Below are positions 38,846 to 48,424 of a stretch of 64,000 nucleotides of DNA, in pieces; position 1 is the first letter of the stretch, and every line of letters starts with the position of its first letter. Source of the stretch: Ecytonucleospora hepatopenaei. Taxonomy: Eukaryota > Microsporidia > Enterocytozoonidae. The position numbers were made by a program, and so were the translations under genes. The notes under the pieces are model-generated. The model was not told the DNA's origin and searched no databases. It saw only the letters and a program-made list of their open reading frames with translations. The stretch spans positions 496,001 through 560,000 of the forward strand of contig JAPMUG010000001.1 in assembly GCA_026692725.1 (NCBI GenBank). The letters run 5' to 3'.

Positions 38846-40816
38846 ATGTTTTTAAATTTTTATTTGGAAGGAGAATACTCTTCAATTTTCATTGATTCTT
38901 CAATAATTTGTGAATTTTCCAAAAATAAGACTGAAATTAAGTTAAAAACAAAGAAAAATTCAAAAATTTTAAAGTTTAAAAACTATTTGTTTGTATTTTT
39001 TGAAAATTTTTTGGAAATTTATGATTTTTATACTTTTAAACATTTGAAAACGCATTTTTTTAGTAGAGGAAACTTGATTTTGCATGCTTATACATGGAAT
39101 TATCAACTATTGGTTGTACTAAACAACGGTCACATATATAACATAAATGAAAATAGTGCAGATACTTTATATTTTTTAAATTGCAACAGCATTTTTAGCT
39201 GTTTTAATTATATAGACCTTTTGTTTTTTGGTAGTTATAATAAATGCTGTGTTTATGAAATGAAAAATGGTCTAAAATTATACGAATTTAATTTACATAA
39301 GGGTCGCATTATTGATATTTATTTAGAAGGAAATTCATTGTTTACAGTGGGAGAAGATCGTAAACTTGTAGAAACAGATATTCAATCAAAAGTTTCAAAA
39401 ACTCTCTGTTTTGATTCGAATTTCTTCTTTGTAAAAATTGGTATTTTTATGGATCTTATTTTTTTGCTTAATCAAGAGGGACAAATGAAAGTATATAATA
39501 GACAAAATTCAACACTTTTACATATTTTTAAACATGAATTGTTTTGTAATTTTCAAATATGCAACAATCAAATAGTTTGTCTATATAAATACAAACACAA
39601 TATTTTTACTAAAAACATTTTGGAAATAAATTTTAGTAGTGATGAAAGTTGCTTAAAATATGAGAACAATATATGCAAAGATATTGATAAGACATTGTAT
39701 AAAAATACAATTTTACAAAAAAATACTTTTAACGATTATTTGAACAAGCTTTACAGAAGAATAAAATTTAATGATACAGAAATTTTATCAGGTAAAAACA
39801 TTGCGCTATTTTTTTATAAAAAAGAATTTTATAAGGTAGTTGAAATGAAAGACATTGTTGTTTTAGATGAAAATTTTATAACCAACAAGTTTAACTGGAT
39901 ATTTTATCAAGGAAATGTTTTTAAAATTGATAATAAAAATAAATATGATATGATTAGGCGTATTGAGAAAAATAAAGACGTTTTTTTCTTTTATACAAGC
40001 CAACATGTATATTCTATAGAAAAAAATAAATTAGATTTATTTGGAAAAGTTGAAAATAATATTGAACAAAAGATAAATGCGTCTGATCTTAAGCACATAA
40101 TATATGGAGTTAAAAGACTAAATACATATACGACTAAAAACATATGCATGGAAAAACTAACAATTAAATCCAAATTTAAAAATTATTATGGATCAAAAGA
40201 AGGTTTTTTTATTTTAAAAAAGGAGGAAAGAATATGTTTTTTAGAAAAATTACTAGGTGAAATTGTTAATATTTCCGAATACAATGATTTTGTAGTGGTA
40301 GCAACGGATATAGGGTGTGTCTATTTTTATGCAAACAAAAACACAGAAAATTTTGTTTGTGTTAAAACCATAAATTTTAAATACAAAATTCACGATTTGA
40401 CTTCAAATAAGGTAAGTTTATCAAATGGCAGTATTGTTGAAATGAGTTTGTTAGAAGACAATAACAAAATATTTAAAAAAGACATTGATAAAATGACCAA
40501 AAAATATACAAAATATTCAGCATTTAATATTGCGTTAAATTTCAGGATAAATATTTTGTTAAAATTAGATTGTGTTGTTCACTCTCTTTTAGAACATGAA
40601 AATAACATTTATTATACAAATGATTGTTGTTTGTGTATATTAAATAAAGATAAAATTCCAATTGTTGTGAATGGAGATAAAATAAATTTTCATCACTCAA
40701 AGAAAATGTACATTAAATGTGATAAAAAGATTGCTATAGAATTAGATACAGGTCATGTGATTGAATTTGATCAAATTACATATGAGTTTAAGATTTTAAA
40801 AATAAATTATTTATAA
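38846..40816 (+). CDS. Predicted beta-propeller protein, possibly WDR6/Trm734-like
   Basis: A 656-residue protein with weak WD-like blades, for example LFFGSYNKCCVYEMKNGLKLYEFNLHKGRIIDIYLEGNSLFTVGEDRKLVETDI. Repeated strand patterns (LFVFFENFLEIYDF, IVCLYKYKH) run through the protein. The HKGRIIDIY...LFTVGEDRKL blade resembles one of WDR6/Trm734, a partner of the tRNA 2'-O-methyltransferase Trm7, but the similarity is short. Asn/Lys/Phe-rich but without the tandem insertions of the left region. The propeller is likely; the specific family is weakly supported. Confidence 0.5.
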   Translation: MFLNFYLEGEYSSIFIDSSIICEFSKNKTEIKLKTKKNSKILKFKNYLFVFFENFLEIYDFYTFKHLKTHFFSRGNLILHAYTWNYQLLVVLNNGHIYNINENSADTLYFLNCNSIFSCFNYIDLLFFGSYNKCCVYEMKNGLKLYEFNLHKGRIIDIYLEGNSLFTVGEDRKLVETDIQSKVSKTLCFDSNFFFVKIGIFMDLIFLLNQEGQMKVYNRQNSTLLHIFKHELFCNFQICNNQIVCLYKYKHNIFTKNILEINFSSDESCLKYENNICKDIDKTLYKNTILQKNTFNDYLNKLYRRIKFNDTEILSGKNIALFFYKKEFYKVVEMKDIVVLDENFITNKFNWIFYQGNVFKIDNKNKYDMIRRIEKNKDVFFFYTSQHVYSIEKNKLDLFGKVENNIEQKINASDLKHIIYGVKRLNTYTTKNICMEKLTIKSKFKNYYGSKEGFFILKKEERICFLEKLLGEIVNISEYNDFVVVATDIGCVYFYANKNTENFVCVKTINFKYKIHDLTSNKVSLSNGSIVEMSLLEDNNKIFKKDIDKMTKKYTKYSAFNIALNFRINILLKLDCVVHSLLEHENNIYYTNDCCLCILNKDKIPIVVNGDKINFHHSKKMYIKCDKKIAIELDTGHVIEFDQITYEFKILKINYL

Positions 40817-40835
40817 TTTTTAAATTTTTTATCCT

Positions 40836-41941
40836 ATGCTAAAAGAATCAAAGGCAAAAAAGGTGAAATTTTTTGCACGACCAAACAAAAAGAGCGGTTT
40901 ATCAATGGGCCTGGTGGGTATGCCAAATGCAGGCAAAACAACGCTGTACAATGCACTAACGGGCTGTAATGAAGCAGCAGAAAATTATGCATTTTGCACG
41001 AAAGATCCACATACAGGCCTTCTTAAAATAAAAGATGAGAGAATAGAGTTTTTGTCTAACATTTATAAACCTAAGAAAACAACAAATGCTACGCTTACAG
41101 TAGTTGACATTGCAGGGTTGATAAAAGGTTCGTCAGAAGGGGCAGGTTTAGGTAACGAATTTTTGGAGCATATAAAAAGAACAGATGGAATTTTTTTGGT
41201 TGTCCGTTGTTTTGAAGATGTTGATATTTCACATGTAGAAGTGAATGTAGATCCTATACGAGACATAAATATTATAAAAGAGGAGCTAAGAAAAAAAGAC
41301 ATCGAACACATTCAAAAACAAAAACAAAAAGTTGAAAAGTTAGTTAGGGCAGATCCACACAACAAGAAAAACAAAGAAAATGTTGCTTTGTGTGACAAAA
41401 TGGCAAAATGTTTAGAAAAAGAGTGGTTGATTGATTGTGAGTGGACGAATGATGAAATTGAGTTTATAAACACCTGTAATTTGCTTACTACAAAAAACCT
41501 AACAATTGTTGCCAACATTTCTCAAAGGCATTTCACTGAAAGAAAAGGAAACAAACATTTAAAAGCAGTTATGGATCTGTACAAAGATAATATGATTGTT
41601 TTGAGCAGTGTTGGTATAACAGAAGAAGTTAAACAAAAGATTGTGGCAAAAGGATTTGAGTCACTGGACCTTATAAGCTACTTTACATCAGGAAAGGACG
41701 AAGTTAAAAGCTGGACAATTAGAAAGGGAATGAAGGCACCTGAAGCAGCAGGGTGATACACACAGATTTTGAGAAGTATTTTGTATGTGCAGAAGTAATG
41801 GAATATGATTCATTTAAGGAAAATCCATCTGAAGTAAAAATGAAAGCGGCAGGAAAATATTTACAGAAAGGAAAAGAATACGTGGTAAAAGATGGTGATA
41901 TTTTACTGTTTAAAACAAATGTTCCAAAAGGCAAAAAATAG
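40836..41941 (+). CDS. OLA1: OLA1/YchF-type GTPase/ATPase with a frameshift before the TGS domain
   Basis: P-loop NTPase of the Obg family linked to ribosome function and stress response. The first frame (40836-41756, 306 codons) encodes GMPNAGKTT (G1), FCTKDPHTG (G2 area), [17 protein letters not shown] (G3), and NISQ where yeast and human have NxSE (G4). It ends after [15 protein letters not shown]. The conserved continuation HTDFEK...[15 protein letters not shown] through [19 protein letters not shown] (TGS domain) lies in the -1 frame, 41753-41941. One base is missing relative to an intact gene, or the sequence has a one-base error. The GGGTGA junction is not a classic slippery heptamer. 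The second frame begins with GTG and its first ATG is already inside the TGS domain, so it is not a separate gene. Everything else is well conserved, which favours a sequencing error or a very recent mutation. Confidence 0.85.
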
Positions 41942-41974
41942 AAAATTTATTTTTTGAAAATTTTACGCCCATAA

Positions 41975-42421
41975 ATGGCCAAAGAAGTAAAAGCAGCAGT
42001 GGTTGTCAAGAGAGATGCTTTGCCAAAGAAAGCAAGAGCAAACATGACTAGGGGTGTGCAAACAGAAACCCGCCTCAGATGCGTTGATAATTCAGGAGCA
42101 AAAGAAGTGAAGATTATTGGAATCAAAAACATGTCGACACGTTTAAACACAATACCAAAGGCAGCGCCTGGGGACGTTGTGGTGGTTTCGGTTAAGAAGG
42201 GAAAGCCTGAGCTGAGAAAGAAGGTCGTGCTTGCAATTGTAGTGAGACAGAAAAAAACATGGAAAAGAAAGGATGGAGTTAACATTTGCTTTGAAGACAA
42301 TGCATGCGTACTTATTGACCCAAAAGGACAGCTTAAAGGAACGCAAATAGCTGGTCCAATACCTAGAGAAGTAGCAGAGGCATGGCCTAAGATTGCATCC
42401 CAGGCATCATCTATTGATTAA
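41975..42421 (+). CDS. RPL23: 60S ribosomal protein uL14 (RPL23)
   Basis: Large-subunit protein at the intersubunit face. The 148-residue product contains TRLRCVDNSGAKEVKIIGIK, the uL14 signature, then PGDVVVVSVKKGKPELRKKV and CFEDNACVLIDPKGQLKGTQIAGPI, and ends VAEAWPKIASQA. Slightly longer than the usual 140 at the N-terminus. A CCC lies four bases before the ATG (41968-41970). No intron seen. Confidence 0.97.
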   Translation: MAKEVKAAVVVKRDALPKKARANMTRGVQTETRLRCVDNSGAKEVKIIGIKNMSTRLNTIPKAAPGDVVVVSVKKGKPELRKKVVLAIVVRQKKTWKRKDGVNICFEDNACVLIDPKGQLKGTQIAGPIPREVAEAWPKIASQASSID

Positions 42422-42508
42422 ATTTATTATATTAGTTGATTTATTGTATTTTAATATGATTATAGTCTATTAATTAAATTTTATATGCTTTTATTTTATT
42501 GATTAAAT

Positions 42509-44083
42509 TTATTTATTTATAAAATGTAGTATTTTTTGTTTTTTCTTTTTTTGACACTGAGATATTTTATCAATACACGTATTAACATGTGTATTAAAAT
42601 TTACCTCTGAAATGTTAAAAAATGTTTCATGGCATATGATACACTTGCAAATAGTGTCAACTAGTTCGTTTTGCAGTGGTTTGGCTAAAAAAGTGCCTAT
42701 GTTTTTTACACTGTCTATTTTGTACAAATTACTTACTGATACTCCTACCATTCTTACAATTTCATTTAAAAAAAGTTCTTTACCTTCCCTGCTAATTAAA
42801 TTAGGCTGTAAAAGTTCCACCACTGTTTCAAATATTATCCTTACACTATTTACAGGGATGCTCATTTTCTTTTGCCGTGTAGTTTGTTTGAATGTTCTGT
42901 ATTTTAAGGTAAGTGTGATAACTCCACCAAAATAATTTGCCCTTGCCATTCGGTTCCACACCTGGTTTGATATTTCCCACAGGTGCTGGATTACAGTGAC
43001 ATAATCTACTGTTCTTTTTATGGTGTAGCTATTGCCTATTGATTTCATGTTATGTCCCTTTGATCGTGCATTGCTGATGGTGTCGTACACAGAAAGACCC
43101 TGTGATATGCGCAACAAGTTTACGAATGTTTTGTGAGGAAATACAACGCATATTTCTGCGTATTTCTTTCTCATATCCCTTACTGTTTCTATTCCAAATG
43201 TTTTTAATAAAGTTAGTTTTGTCATTTTGCCTATTCCATTTAGCTTATCTACCTTTAGGTCTATAATGTGTGAATCAAAATGCTCTTTTATGACTTTCTG
43301 TCCATTTGGCTTGTTAATGTTTGATGCAAATTTACTCATTCCTCTACATACAGAAATACCAGCACTTATTGTCAACTTAATTTCTCTAAAAACAATTTTT
43401 CTGATTTTTTCGACCAACCTAGAAACAGCGTCACTTGTAAAACTATCAAATAAAATTGGTGGCATTTCTTCTTGTTTGCTTTTTCTTCCTTTCCCACTGC
43501 TGTAATTATAAAAATCATATGCCTTTTTTAGTTTTTCTTCATCAAAAACCAAACAACACTCATCTATTCCATATGTTTCGATATTATTATCATAACAACT
43601 CAAAATATTCATGACTTTTTCCGAAAAATAATTGTATTTTTCCATTCTACAGGATGTTATTACCAGGTGAGGACATAATTTCTTAGCATGATATCCTGGC
43701 ATTCCTGCACGTACATTATACTCTCTGGCCCTGTAGTTACAAGCTGCTATCATGTTCATATTTCCAACTGCTAGTGGAATGTTTTTATATTCTGGATTTA
43801 ACAGCATTTCTACACTTGCATCAAATGAATCTAAATCCATGTGAACATAAAACTTAGAGGGTTTTTTTATTCCATACAATGCTGGCCATTCATTCTGTAT
43901 GTTATATAATTCATATTTAACAATATTATGTGCATGCTCTATTTCATGTTCTTTTTCTTTTAATATTTTTTTATAATGTTCAGCCCTTTCCTGTGCAGCA
44001 AACATCCTATTTTCTTCATTTTCTTCAAATTGTTCGTTTGTTGTGTTTAAAACGGTAAATTTAACACTTGCATTTTCTTTCAT
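42509..44083 (-). CDS. POLK: Y-family DNA polymerase, pol kappa/DinB-like, with UBZ finger
   Basis: Translesion polymerase. The 524-residue protein matches pol kappa in the palm and fingers: KFYVHMDLDSFDASVEM, then AVGNMNMIAACNYRAREYNVRAGMPGYHAKKLCP. The predicted metal ligands D83, D174 and E175 (in YGIDECCL) are kept. The little-finger region follows (about 340-460). The C-terminus carries a UBZ4-type finger, C481-C484-H499-C503, for ubiquitinated PCNA. Odd: the position of the steric-gate aromatic (human Y112, E. coli F13) is Asp88. The N-terminal helical clasp (about 20-70) is also pol-kappa-like. Start: single in-frame ATG. Confidence 0.88.
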   Translation of the reverse strand: MKENASVKFTVLNTTNEQFEENEENRMFAAQERAEHYKKILKEKEHEIEHAHNIVKYELYNIQNEWPALYGIKKPSKFYVHMDLDSFDASVEMLLNPEYKNIPLAVGNMNMIAACNYRAREYNVRAGMPGYHAKKLCPHLVITSCRMEKYNYFSEKVMNILSCYDNNIETYGIDECCLVFDEEKLKKAYDFYNYSSGKGRKSKQEEMPPILFDSFTSDAVSRLVEKIRKIVFREIKLTISAGISVCRGMSKFASNINKPNGQKVIKEHFDSHIIDLKVDKLNGIGKMTKLTLLKTFGIETVRDMRKKYAEICVVFPHKTFVNLLRISQGLSVYDTISNARSKGHNMKSIGNSYTIKRTVDYVTVIQHLWEISNQVWNRMARANYFGGVITLTLKYRTFKQTTRQKKMSIPVNSVRIIFETVVELLQPNLISREGKELFLNEIVRMVGVSVSNLYKIDSVKNIGTFLAKPLQNELVDTICKCIICHETFFNISEVNFNTHVNTCIDKISQCQKKKKQKILHFINK

Positions 44084-44572
44084 TCATAAATGAAGGTTCA
44101 AAACAATAAAAAATTTTATAAATAATTACTAAAAATATTAAAATTTTATAAATATTTTTGAACTATTTAATGATATATAATGGTTATTTAAATATTTTAA
44201 AGTATGAATTATAAAACGTATAAAGTATTTAAAAAATTTATTTATTTAAAGCGACTAGTCAGATCGTCATGTCGTTCATAATACTCTCTGTGACTTCTTG
44301 CTCTTCATTCTAGCCGTGGTTATTGTAAGTGCTGAAAGCAAATACAGATGACAAACTAAACAAAAGATTCTGAATAGCATCTCGCCATAGGGGTAATTTT
44401 TTTTTCAAAATTTATATGAAAAGATAACCCTATCTCTCTTAAATTTCTTCACTGATTATATTGATTTTATAAAACATTGTGGTTTAATTTAAAATTATAA
44501 AAATTGATCCTTTTTGTTTTTCATGTGTAACAGAAAGTTTCATAAAATAAAAGATGTCTTTGTCTTTCTGTA
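44084..44572. other. Intergenic region containing a GC-richer island
   Basis: 489 bases between divergent genes. Flanks are A/T-rich. The centre (44251-44395) is markedly richer in G+C and is described as a candidate RNA. Positions 44397-44405 are nine T residues on the + strand. The last 170 bases hold no gene. Confidence 0.6.
44251..44395 (-). ncRNA. Candidate structured RNA, strand uncertain (possibly U3-like)
   Basis: About 145 bases stand out by composition from a near-A/T background and hold no long open frame on either strand. On the minus strand the island begins right after TTACCCCTA, the same CCC element used by protein genes. It then has AATCTTTTGTTTAGTTTGTC (44369-44350), which loosely resembles U3 box A (GATCATTTCTATAGTTTGTT). 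GAGCAAGAAG (box B-like) follows, and the end is GATCTGACTAG with a D-box-like CTGA. These parallels are partial. On the + strand the island ends at a nine-T run that could be a pol III terminator, so the opposite orientation is possible. A CCCC-ATG on the minus strand opens only a ten-codon frame. Confidence 0.3.
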
Positions 44573-45511
44573 ATGATTGTTGAAATTCCTTCGTATATTA
44601 TTGTATTGCTTATTGTTGTTTTGCTGCTAAACATATTGTTTTTATTCAACAATATTTATAAAAACCAACATGTTAGAGCACGACAAGCTGGTGTTGCTGC
44701 GTTTACTGCACTTACACTTAGCTTCTATGTTTTATATGCATATTTTGCTTTGGTACAGGCAAACAAACACAAAATGTGGGAATATGACTCAAACTTAAAA
44801 TTGATAGCATACAAAAAGGCACAGTTTTTGATTGATTCTGTCATCAAAATGAACGTCCTGCTAGTCATGCGCATGTTTCTAATAGAAATCAACAGTCTGT
44901 GGTCTTTTGGCCTTGTCGACAATTCTTCCAAAAGCACAAGTGTGTTGTTTTACGTGATATTTAGGATATTTGTGGTGGGGTTTATTTTAGACGAAGTACA
45001 AAAAGATTATGCAATGTTTGTGGTAGCAAGTACAGTTTTTGAGATGGCAGAAACATTTGCACTTTTAATTTTCTGTGTGTATTTTATATATACCATATCC
45101 ATGTTAAGAAGAGAAATGGAAATAAAGCTGGTAATAGACTATTTTGCGGTAGAAAATTTACTTAAAGGGTGCTTAAAGGGTGTGTTAGCCCTGTGTGTAG
45201 GCTTTTGCCTAGAAATTGTTTACAGAGCAGTGTTTCTGCATCTGGCGACAGCAGAGTTTACAAAAATCAATTTCTTAATCAAAGAAACATTCATGATATT
45301 GCGTATAATTTCAATTTGCATGATTTTTACAGGCATAAATTTAATTTTAAGTGTTCATGAAAGTGCAGAAGAAGAAGATTTGAGCAACGCAAGGGCATTA
45401 CTGGCAGGGAGCAAGTTCACAGAAGATAGCACCAGTGAGAAAAACAGTAACTCAGATGACGTTACAACACCAGATTTTACCCACCTTGTAAATAAAAACA
45501 TAGAAATTTAA
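44573..45511 (+). CDS. Seven-transmembrane protein of unknown family
   Basis: A 312-residue protein with seven predicted membrane segments at about 8-28, 41-63, 85-105, 124-140, 146-175, 198-220 and 235-258. The tail is hydrophilic and Ser/Glu/Asp-rich (EEEDLSNARALL, then SEKNSNSDD). The N-terminus is short and there is no signal peptide before the first segment. The layout recalls a receptor or a lipid-metabolism membrane protein, but I see no diagnostic GPCR motif (no DRY, no NPxxY). Family unknown. Confidence 0.65.
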   Translation: MIVEIPSYIIVLLIVVLLLNILFLFNNIYKNQHVRARQAGVAAFTALTLSFYVLYAYFALVQANKHKMWEYDSNLKLIAYKKAQFLIDSVIKMNVLLVMRMFLIEINSLWSFGLVDNSSKSTSVLFYVIFRIFVVGFILDEVQKDYAMFVVASTVFEMAETFALLIFCVYFIYTISMLRREMEIKLVIDYFAVENLLKGCLKGVLALCVGFCLEIVYRAVFLHLATAEFTKINFLIKETFMILRIISICMIFTGINLILSVHESAEEEDLSNARALLAGSKFTEDSTSEKNSNSDDVTTPDFTHLVNKNIEI

Positions 45512-45565
45512 AAGTAAACAAACTATTAAATTAAATTTAAATCAGTATTAAATATACAATACATT

Positions 45566-46318
45566 TTAATCAATAACATTCATGTCTCCTTTATAATATT
45601 TACTCTCTAAACTTATGTTTTTTATTACATCATCCACCAATATGCTTCTATAACAATTGTGTAAACAGTGTGTTGTTTTAGAAATGTTAACTGCATGTAT
45701 ATGAAGACGGTAATATGTTGGTCTGTAATGAAAATACAAACACATGTCTGAGGGTGTTAAATCCCATTTCTCTTTTACTAATTCATAGACACGTCTTTTC
45801 GTCTCTTTAAGTAACGCAATGTCTTCTTTTTCTATGTCACGAATGGACGCATATCTCTCATTTCTAAACAAAACCAAAAGATACAGTTCATCGACATTTT
45901 CGTTCCATTTGCTGTCACCGACTATAGAAACGTCTTTGTTCTGGTAAAAAACCTTTTCTGTTTCGTTCCCACTAAAAACATTTTCTATCCATTGTATTTT
46001 AGTAACATGTTCTGTCTTTTTATACTCTTCATATGTTTCTGTTATGCAAAATTTCTTGTCAAAATATTTCTGTATTTTGTCATCTGTGGCTGGATAGATT
46101 AAAATTGTCCTGTATTCTACCTTGCACTTTCCTGTAGCATTCTTATTGGTTGGAGACAGGCTATTTACCAGAGAATATAAAAAATCTTCTTTGAGATTTT
46201 CAATTGTGCTTATGGTATCAATCAAATATACATATTTAGAGCCATCCATATTGCCTGTAACTGCTACTAGGGAATGGTGCTGTATAAACTTTTCTATTGT
46301 AAAATTTTTTAACAACAT
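45566..46318 (-). CDS. DCS1: Scavenger mRNA decapping enzyme (DcpS, HIT family)
   Basis: Hydrolyses the cap left after 3'-to-5' mRNA decay. The 250-residue protein has the C-terminal HIT core: ELYLLVLFRNERYASIRDIE, then HYRPTYYRLHIHAVN. The middle histidine (H206) and the next (H208) of the HxHxH triad are kept; the first is Arg204. The HYxPxYYxLHxH pattern is specific for DcpS among HIT proteins. The N-terminal dimerisation half is shortened (human DcpS is 337 residues). Divergent from NFS1 with 32 bases between the ATGs. Confidence 0.88.
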   Translation of the reverse strand: MLLKNFTIEKFIQHHSLVAVTGNMDGSKYVYLIDTISTIENLKEDFLYSLVNSLSPTNKNATGKCKVEYRTILIYPATDDKIQKYFDKKFCITETYEEYKKTEHVTKIQWIENVFSGNETEKVFYQNKDVSIVGDSKWNENVDELYLLVLFRNERYASIRDIEKEDIALLKETKRRVYELVKEKWDLTPSDMCLYFHYRPTYYRLHIHAVNISKTTHCLHNCYRSILVDDVIKNISLESKYYKGDMNVID

Positions 46319-46350
46319 GATTTTGTAAAAATATTTTATAAACAGGCATA

Positions 46351-47595
46351 ATGTTACAAAAAATATTTCAAGAAAAAAATAAAAAATTATTTGATCAGCC
46401 TAACAGATATTTTGATTACCAGGCTACCACTCCTATTGATCCTAGGGTACTTGATGCCATGATGCCATATTTGACAACCAATTTTGGCAATCCACATAGT
46501 CGAACCCACAGCTTTGGGTGGACAGCAGAAAAAGGATTGGAAAAAGGTAGAGAAAATGTTGCAAGTTTAATCAATGCAGATACAAAAGACATAATCTTTA
46601 CATCAGGAGCAACTGAAGCAAATAATCTTGCACTGAAGGGATTTGCAGAGTATCACAATTATGACTTGCACATAATTACACAGCAAACAGAACATAAGGC
46701 CATTTTAGAACCTTGCAGGTATTTGGAAGATAAAGGAGTTAAGATAACTTATTTGCCGGTACAAAAGAATGGTAAGATATGTCTAAAACAGTTGAGGAAT
46801 GCAATTACACCAAAAACAAAATTGATATCCATAATGGCAGTAAACAATGAGCAAGGAGTAATACAACCATTAAATAAAATTGGTAAAATATGCAAGGAAC
46901 ACAACATAGTTTTTCATACAGACGCCGCACAGGCTTTTGGAAAGATGGAATTAGACGTAAAAGAAGATAACATAGGGATGATGAGTATTTCAGGACACAA
47001 AATTTATGGACCTAAAGGAATAGGTGCCCTGTACATACGTAGAAACCCGCGTGTAAGGATAACCAAGCAGATGCACGGTGGCTCTCAGGAAAGGGGACTT
47101 CGATGTGGAACAGTGCCTGTGTTTTTAACGGTGGGCCTGGGAAAGGCTGCAGAAATTGCTAAAAAAGAAATGAAAGAAGATTCGAACAGGCTAAAAAAGC
47201 TAAACGAAAAGTTTTTGTCGATTTTAAGAGAAAAATTAGGAGATGAATTCATAAAAAATGGAGACGATACCCTATCAACATGCATTAATTTATCATTTCC
47301 ATATGTTGAAGGAGAAGGATTGTTGATGAAATTGAAAGATTTTGCACTTTCTTCAGGTTCTGCCTGTACTTCTTCTTCTTTGGAACCATCTTATGTTTTG
47401 AGAGCCATGGGATCCACGGATGATTTAGCACACTCTTCGATTAGATTTGGGTTTGGTCGTTTTACGAAAGAAAAGGAAGTAGAAGAATTGGCAAATAAAA
47501 CAGCAAAAGCAGTTATTGAATTAAGAGAAATGTCACCTCTTTACGAAATGGTAAAGAATGGAATGGATTTAAGTGAAATAAAATGGTCAGCGTAA
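46351..47595 (+). CDS. NFS1: Cysteine desulfurase NFS1
   Basis: Supplies sulfur from cysteine for Fe-S cluster assembly, in the mitosome of microsporidia. The 414-residue PLP enzyme shows YFDYQATTPIDPRV, TSGATEANNLALKG, the PLP lysine in SISGHKIYGPKG (K217) and the persulfide cysteine in SSGSACTSSSLEPS (C339). The N-terminus is short (about 20 residues before the core), so any mitosomal targeting signal is minimal. The family-wide RFGFGRFT C-terminal block is present. Length matches the core enzyme. Confidence 0.97.
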   Translation: MLQKIFQEKNKKLFDQPNRYFDYQATTPIDPRVLDAMMPYLTTNFGNPHSRTHSFGWTAEKGLEKGRENVASLINADTKDIIFTSGATEANNLALKGFAEYHNYDLHIITQQTEHKAILEPCRYLEDKGVKITYLPVQKNGKICLKQLRNAITPKTKLISIMAVNNEQGVIQPLNKIGKICKEHNIVFHTDAAQAFGKMELDVKEDNIGMMSISGHKIYGPKGIGALYIRRNPRVRITKQMHGGSQERGLRCGTVPVFLTVGLGKAAEIAKKEMKEDSNRLKKLNEKFLSILREKLGDEFIKNGDDTLSTCINLSFPYVEGEGLLMKLKDFALSSGSACTSSSLEPSYVLRAMGSTDDLAHSSIRFGFGRFTKEKEVEELANKTAKAVIELREMSPLYEMVKNGMDLSEIKWSA

Positions 47596-47759
47596 TTTAT
47601 ATACATTTTGTTTATTTATATGTTATTCATTAGCTATTAATATGAATTAGTGTACTGTTTATTTAACCTTATATTATTAAACTTTCTTGTTTGTTAGACA
47701 TTTAAAATTTTACAATAAAAAAGTTTTTTATTTTTATAAAAAATATTTTTTAAAGACCA

Positions 47760-48380
47760 ATGCGAAAAAGGACAGAATACAGAACTAAAAAAGAAATTAA
47801 AGAATTGAAGAAAAAACAGAAAGAAGAAGAATATGGTGCAAATAAAAGTGATTGGAAGTACAAAATGATATTTACAACAAAAAAGCCATCTAAAAAATTA
47901 AAAAATTTATGTAAGCAGCTCAGGACAATCTTAAGACCAGAAGCGCTGTTTGACAATGAAAACGATTTTATAAAAGAATCAGAATTAGACAAGTTTACCA
48001 CTCAAATGAATGTCAGTCACTATTTTTTTGTAAAGCAAGAACAAAAAGACATTTTTATCAATTTTTTTGATAAAAAACACTCTAAATCCTTTTTATATAA
48101 AGTTATTGAATATACTGACAATTTTAAAGTATACCCAAATGAAATTTACAAGGAAAAGCCACTGGTGAGCTTTAAAGGTTTGGAAGGCGAAGAAAAAATT
48201 TCTTTTGAATCTTTATTTTATGGTTCTAACACTAAGAAATTTAGAAGAATTCTTCTTATTACCCGTGAAAAACAAATTTTATATATCAGACATTACTTAT
48301 ACAAGGTGGCAAATGACATTTCTAATTATATCATTTCTTTAAATGAAATAGGACCTAGATTAACACTTGAACTACAATAA
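47760..48380 (+). CDS. SSF1: Brix-domain ribosome biogenesis protein, SSF1/Peter Pan-like
   Basis: Acts in 60S pre-ribosome maturation. The 206-residue protein has a basic N-terminus, then KKLKNLCKQLRTILRPEAL (compare the L-x-x-DLRxxMxP of Ssf1), MNVSHYFFVK (LGVTHFLIxS), RRILLITREKQILYIRHYLYKV (the RHY pattern of Ssf1) and a final EIGPRLTLEL that closes Brix domains. It ends right there, lacking the C-terminal extension of Ssf1. I prefer SSF1 over BRX1, RPF1, RPF2 and IMP4 for the RHY pattern, but the closing motif is shared. Confidence 0.7.
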   Translation: MRKRTEYRTKKEIKELKKKQKEEEYGANKSDWKYKMIFTTKKPSKKLKNLCKQLRTILRPEALFDNENDFIKESELDKFTTQMNVSHYFFVKQEQKDIFINFFDKKHSKSFLYKVIEYTDNFKVYPNEIYKEKPLVSFKGLEGEEKISFESLFYGSNTKKFRRILLITREKQILYIRHYLYKVANDISNYIISLNEIGPRLTLELQ

Positions 48381-48424
48381 AGTTATATAAAATTTAATTA
48401 ACACACATGCTTATTGATAAAAAA

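Noticed and set aside
41753..41941. A separate 62-residue gene after OLA1
   Set aside because: It starts at a GTG, its sequence is the conserved TGS domain of OLA1, and it overlaps the upstream stop. It is the frameshifted end of OLA1.
44320..44350. A 23-base intron GTAAGT...CAG on the + strand of the island
   Set aside because: No open frame continues on both sides of the proposed junction.
44330..44400. U6 snRNA on the + strand (ACAGA and AGCA-like words before the T run)
   Set aside because: The words are in wrong order and spacing, and the internal stem-loop of U6 is missing.
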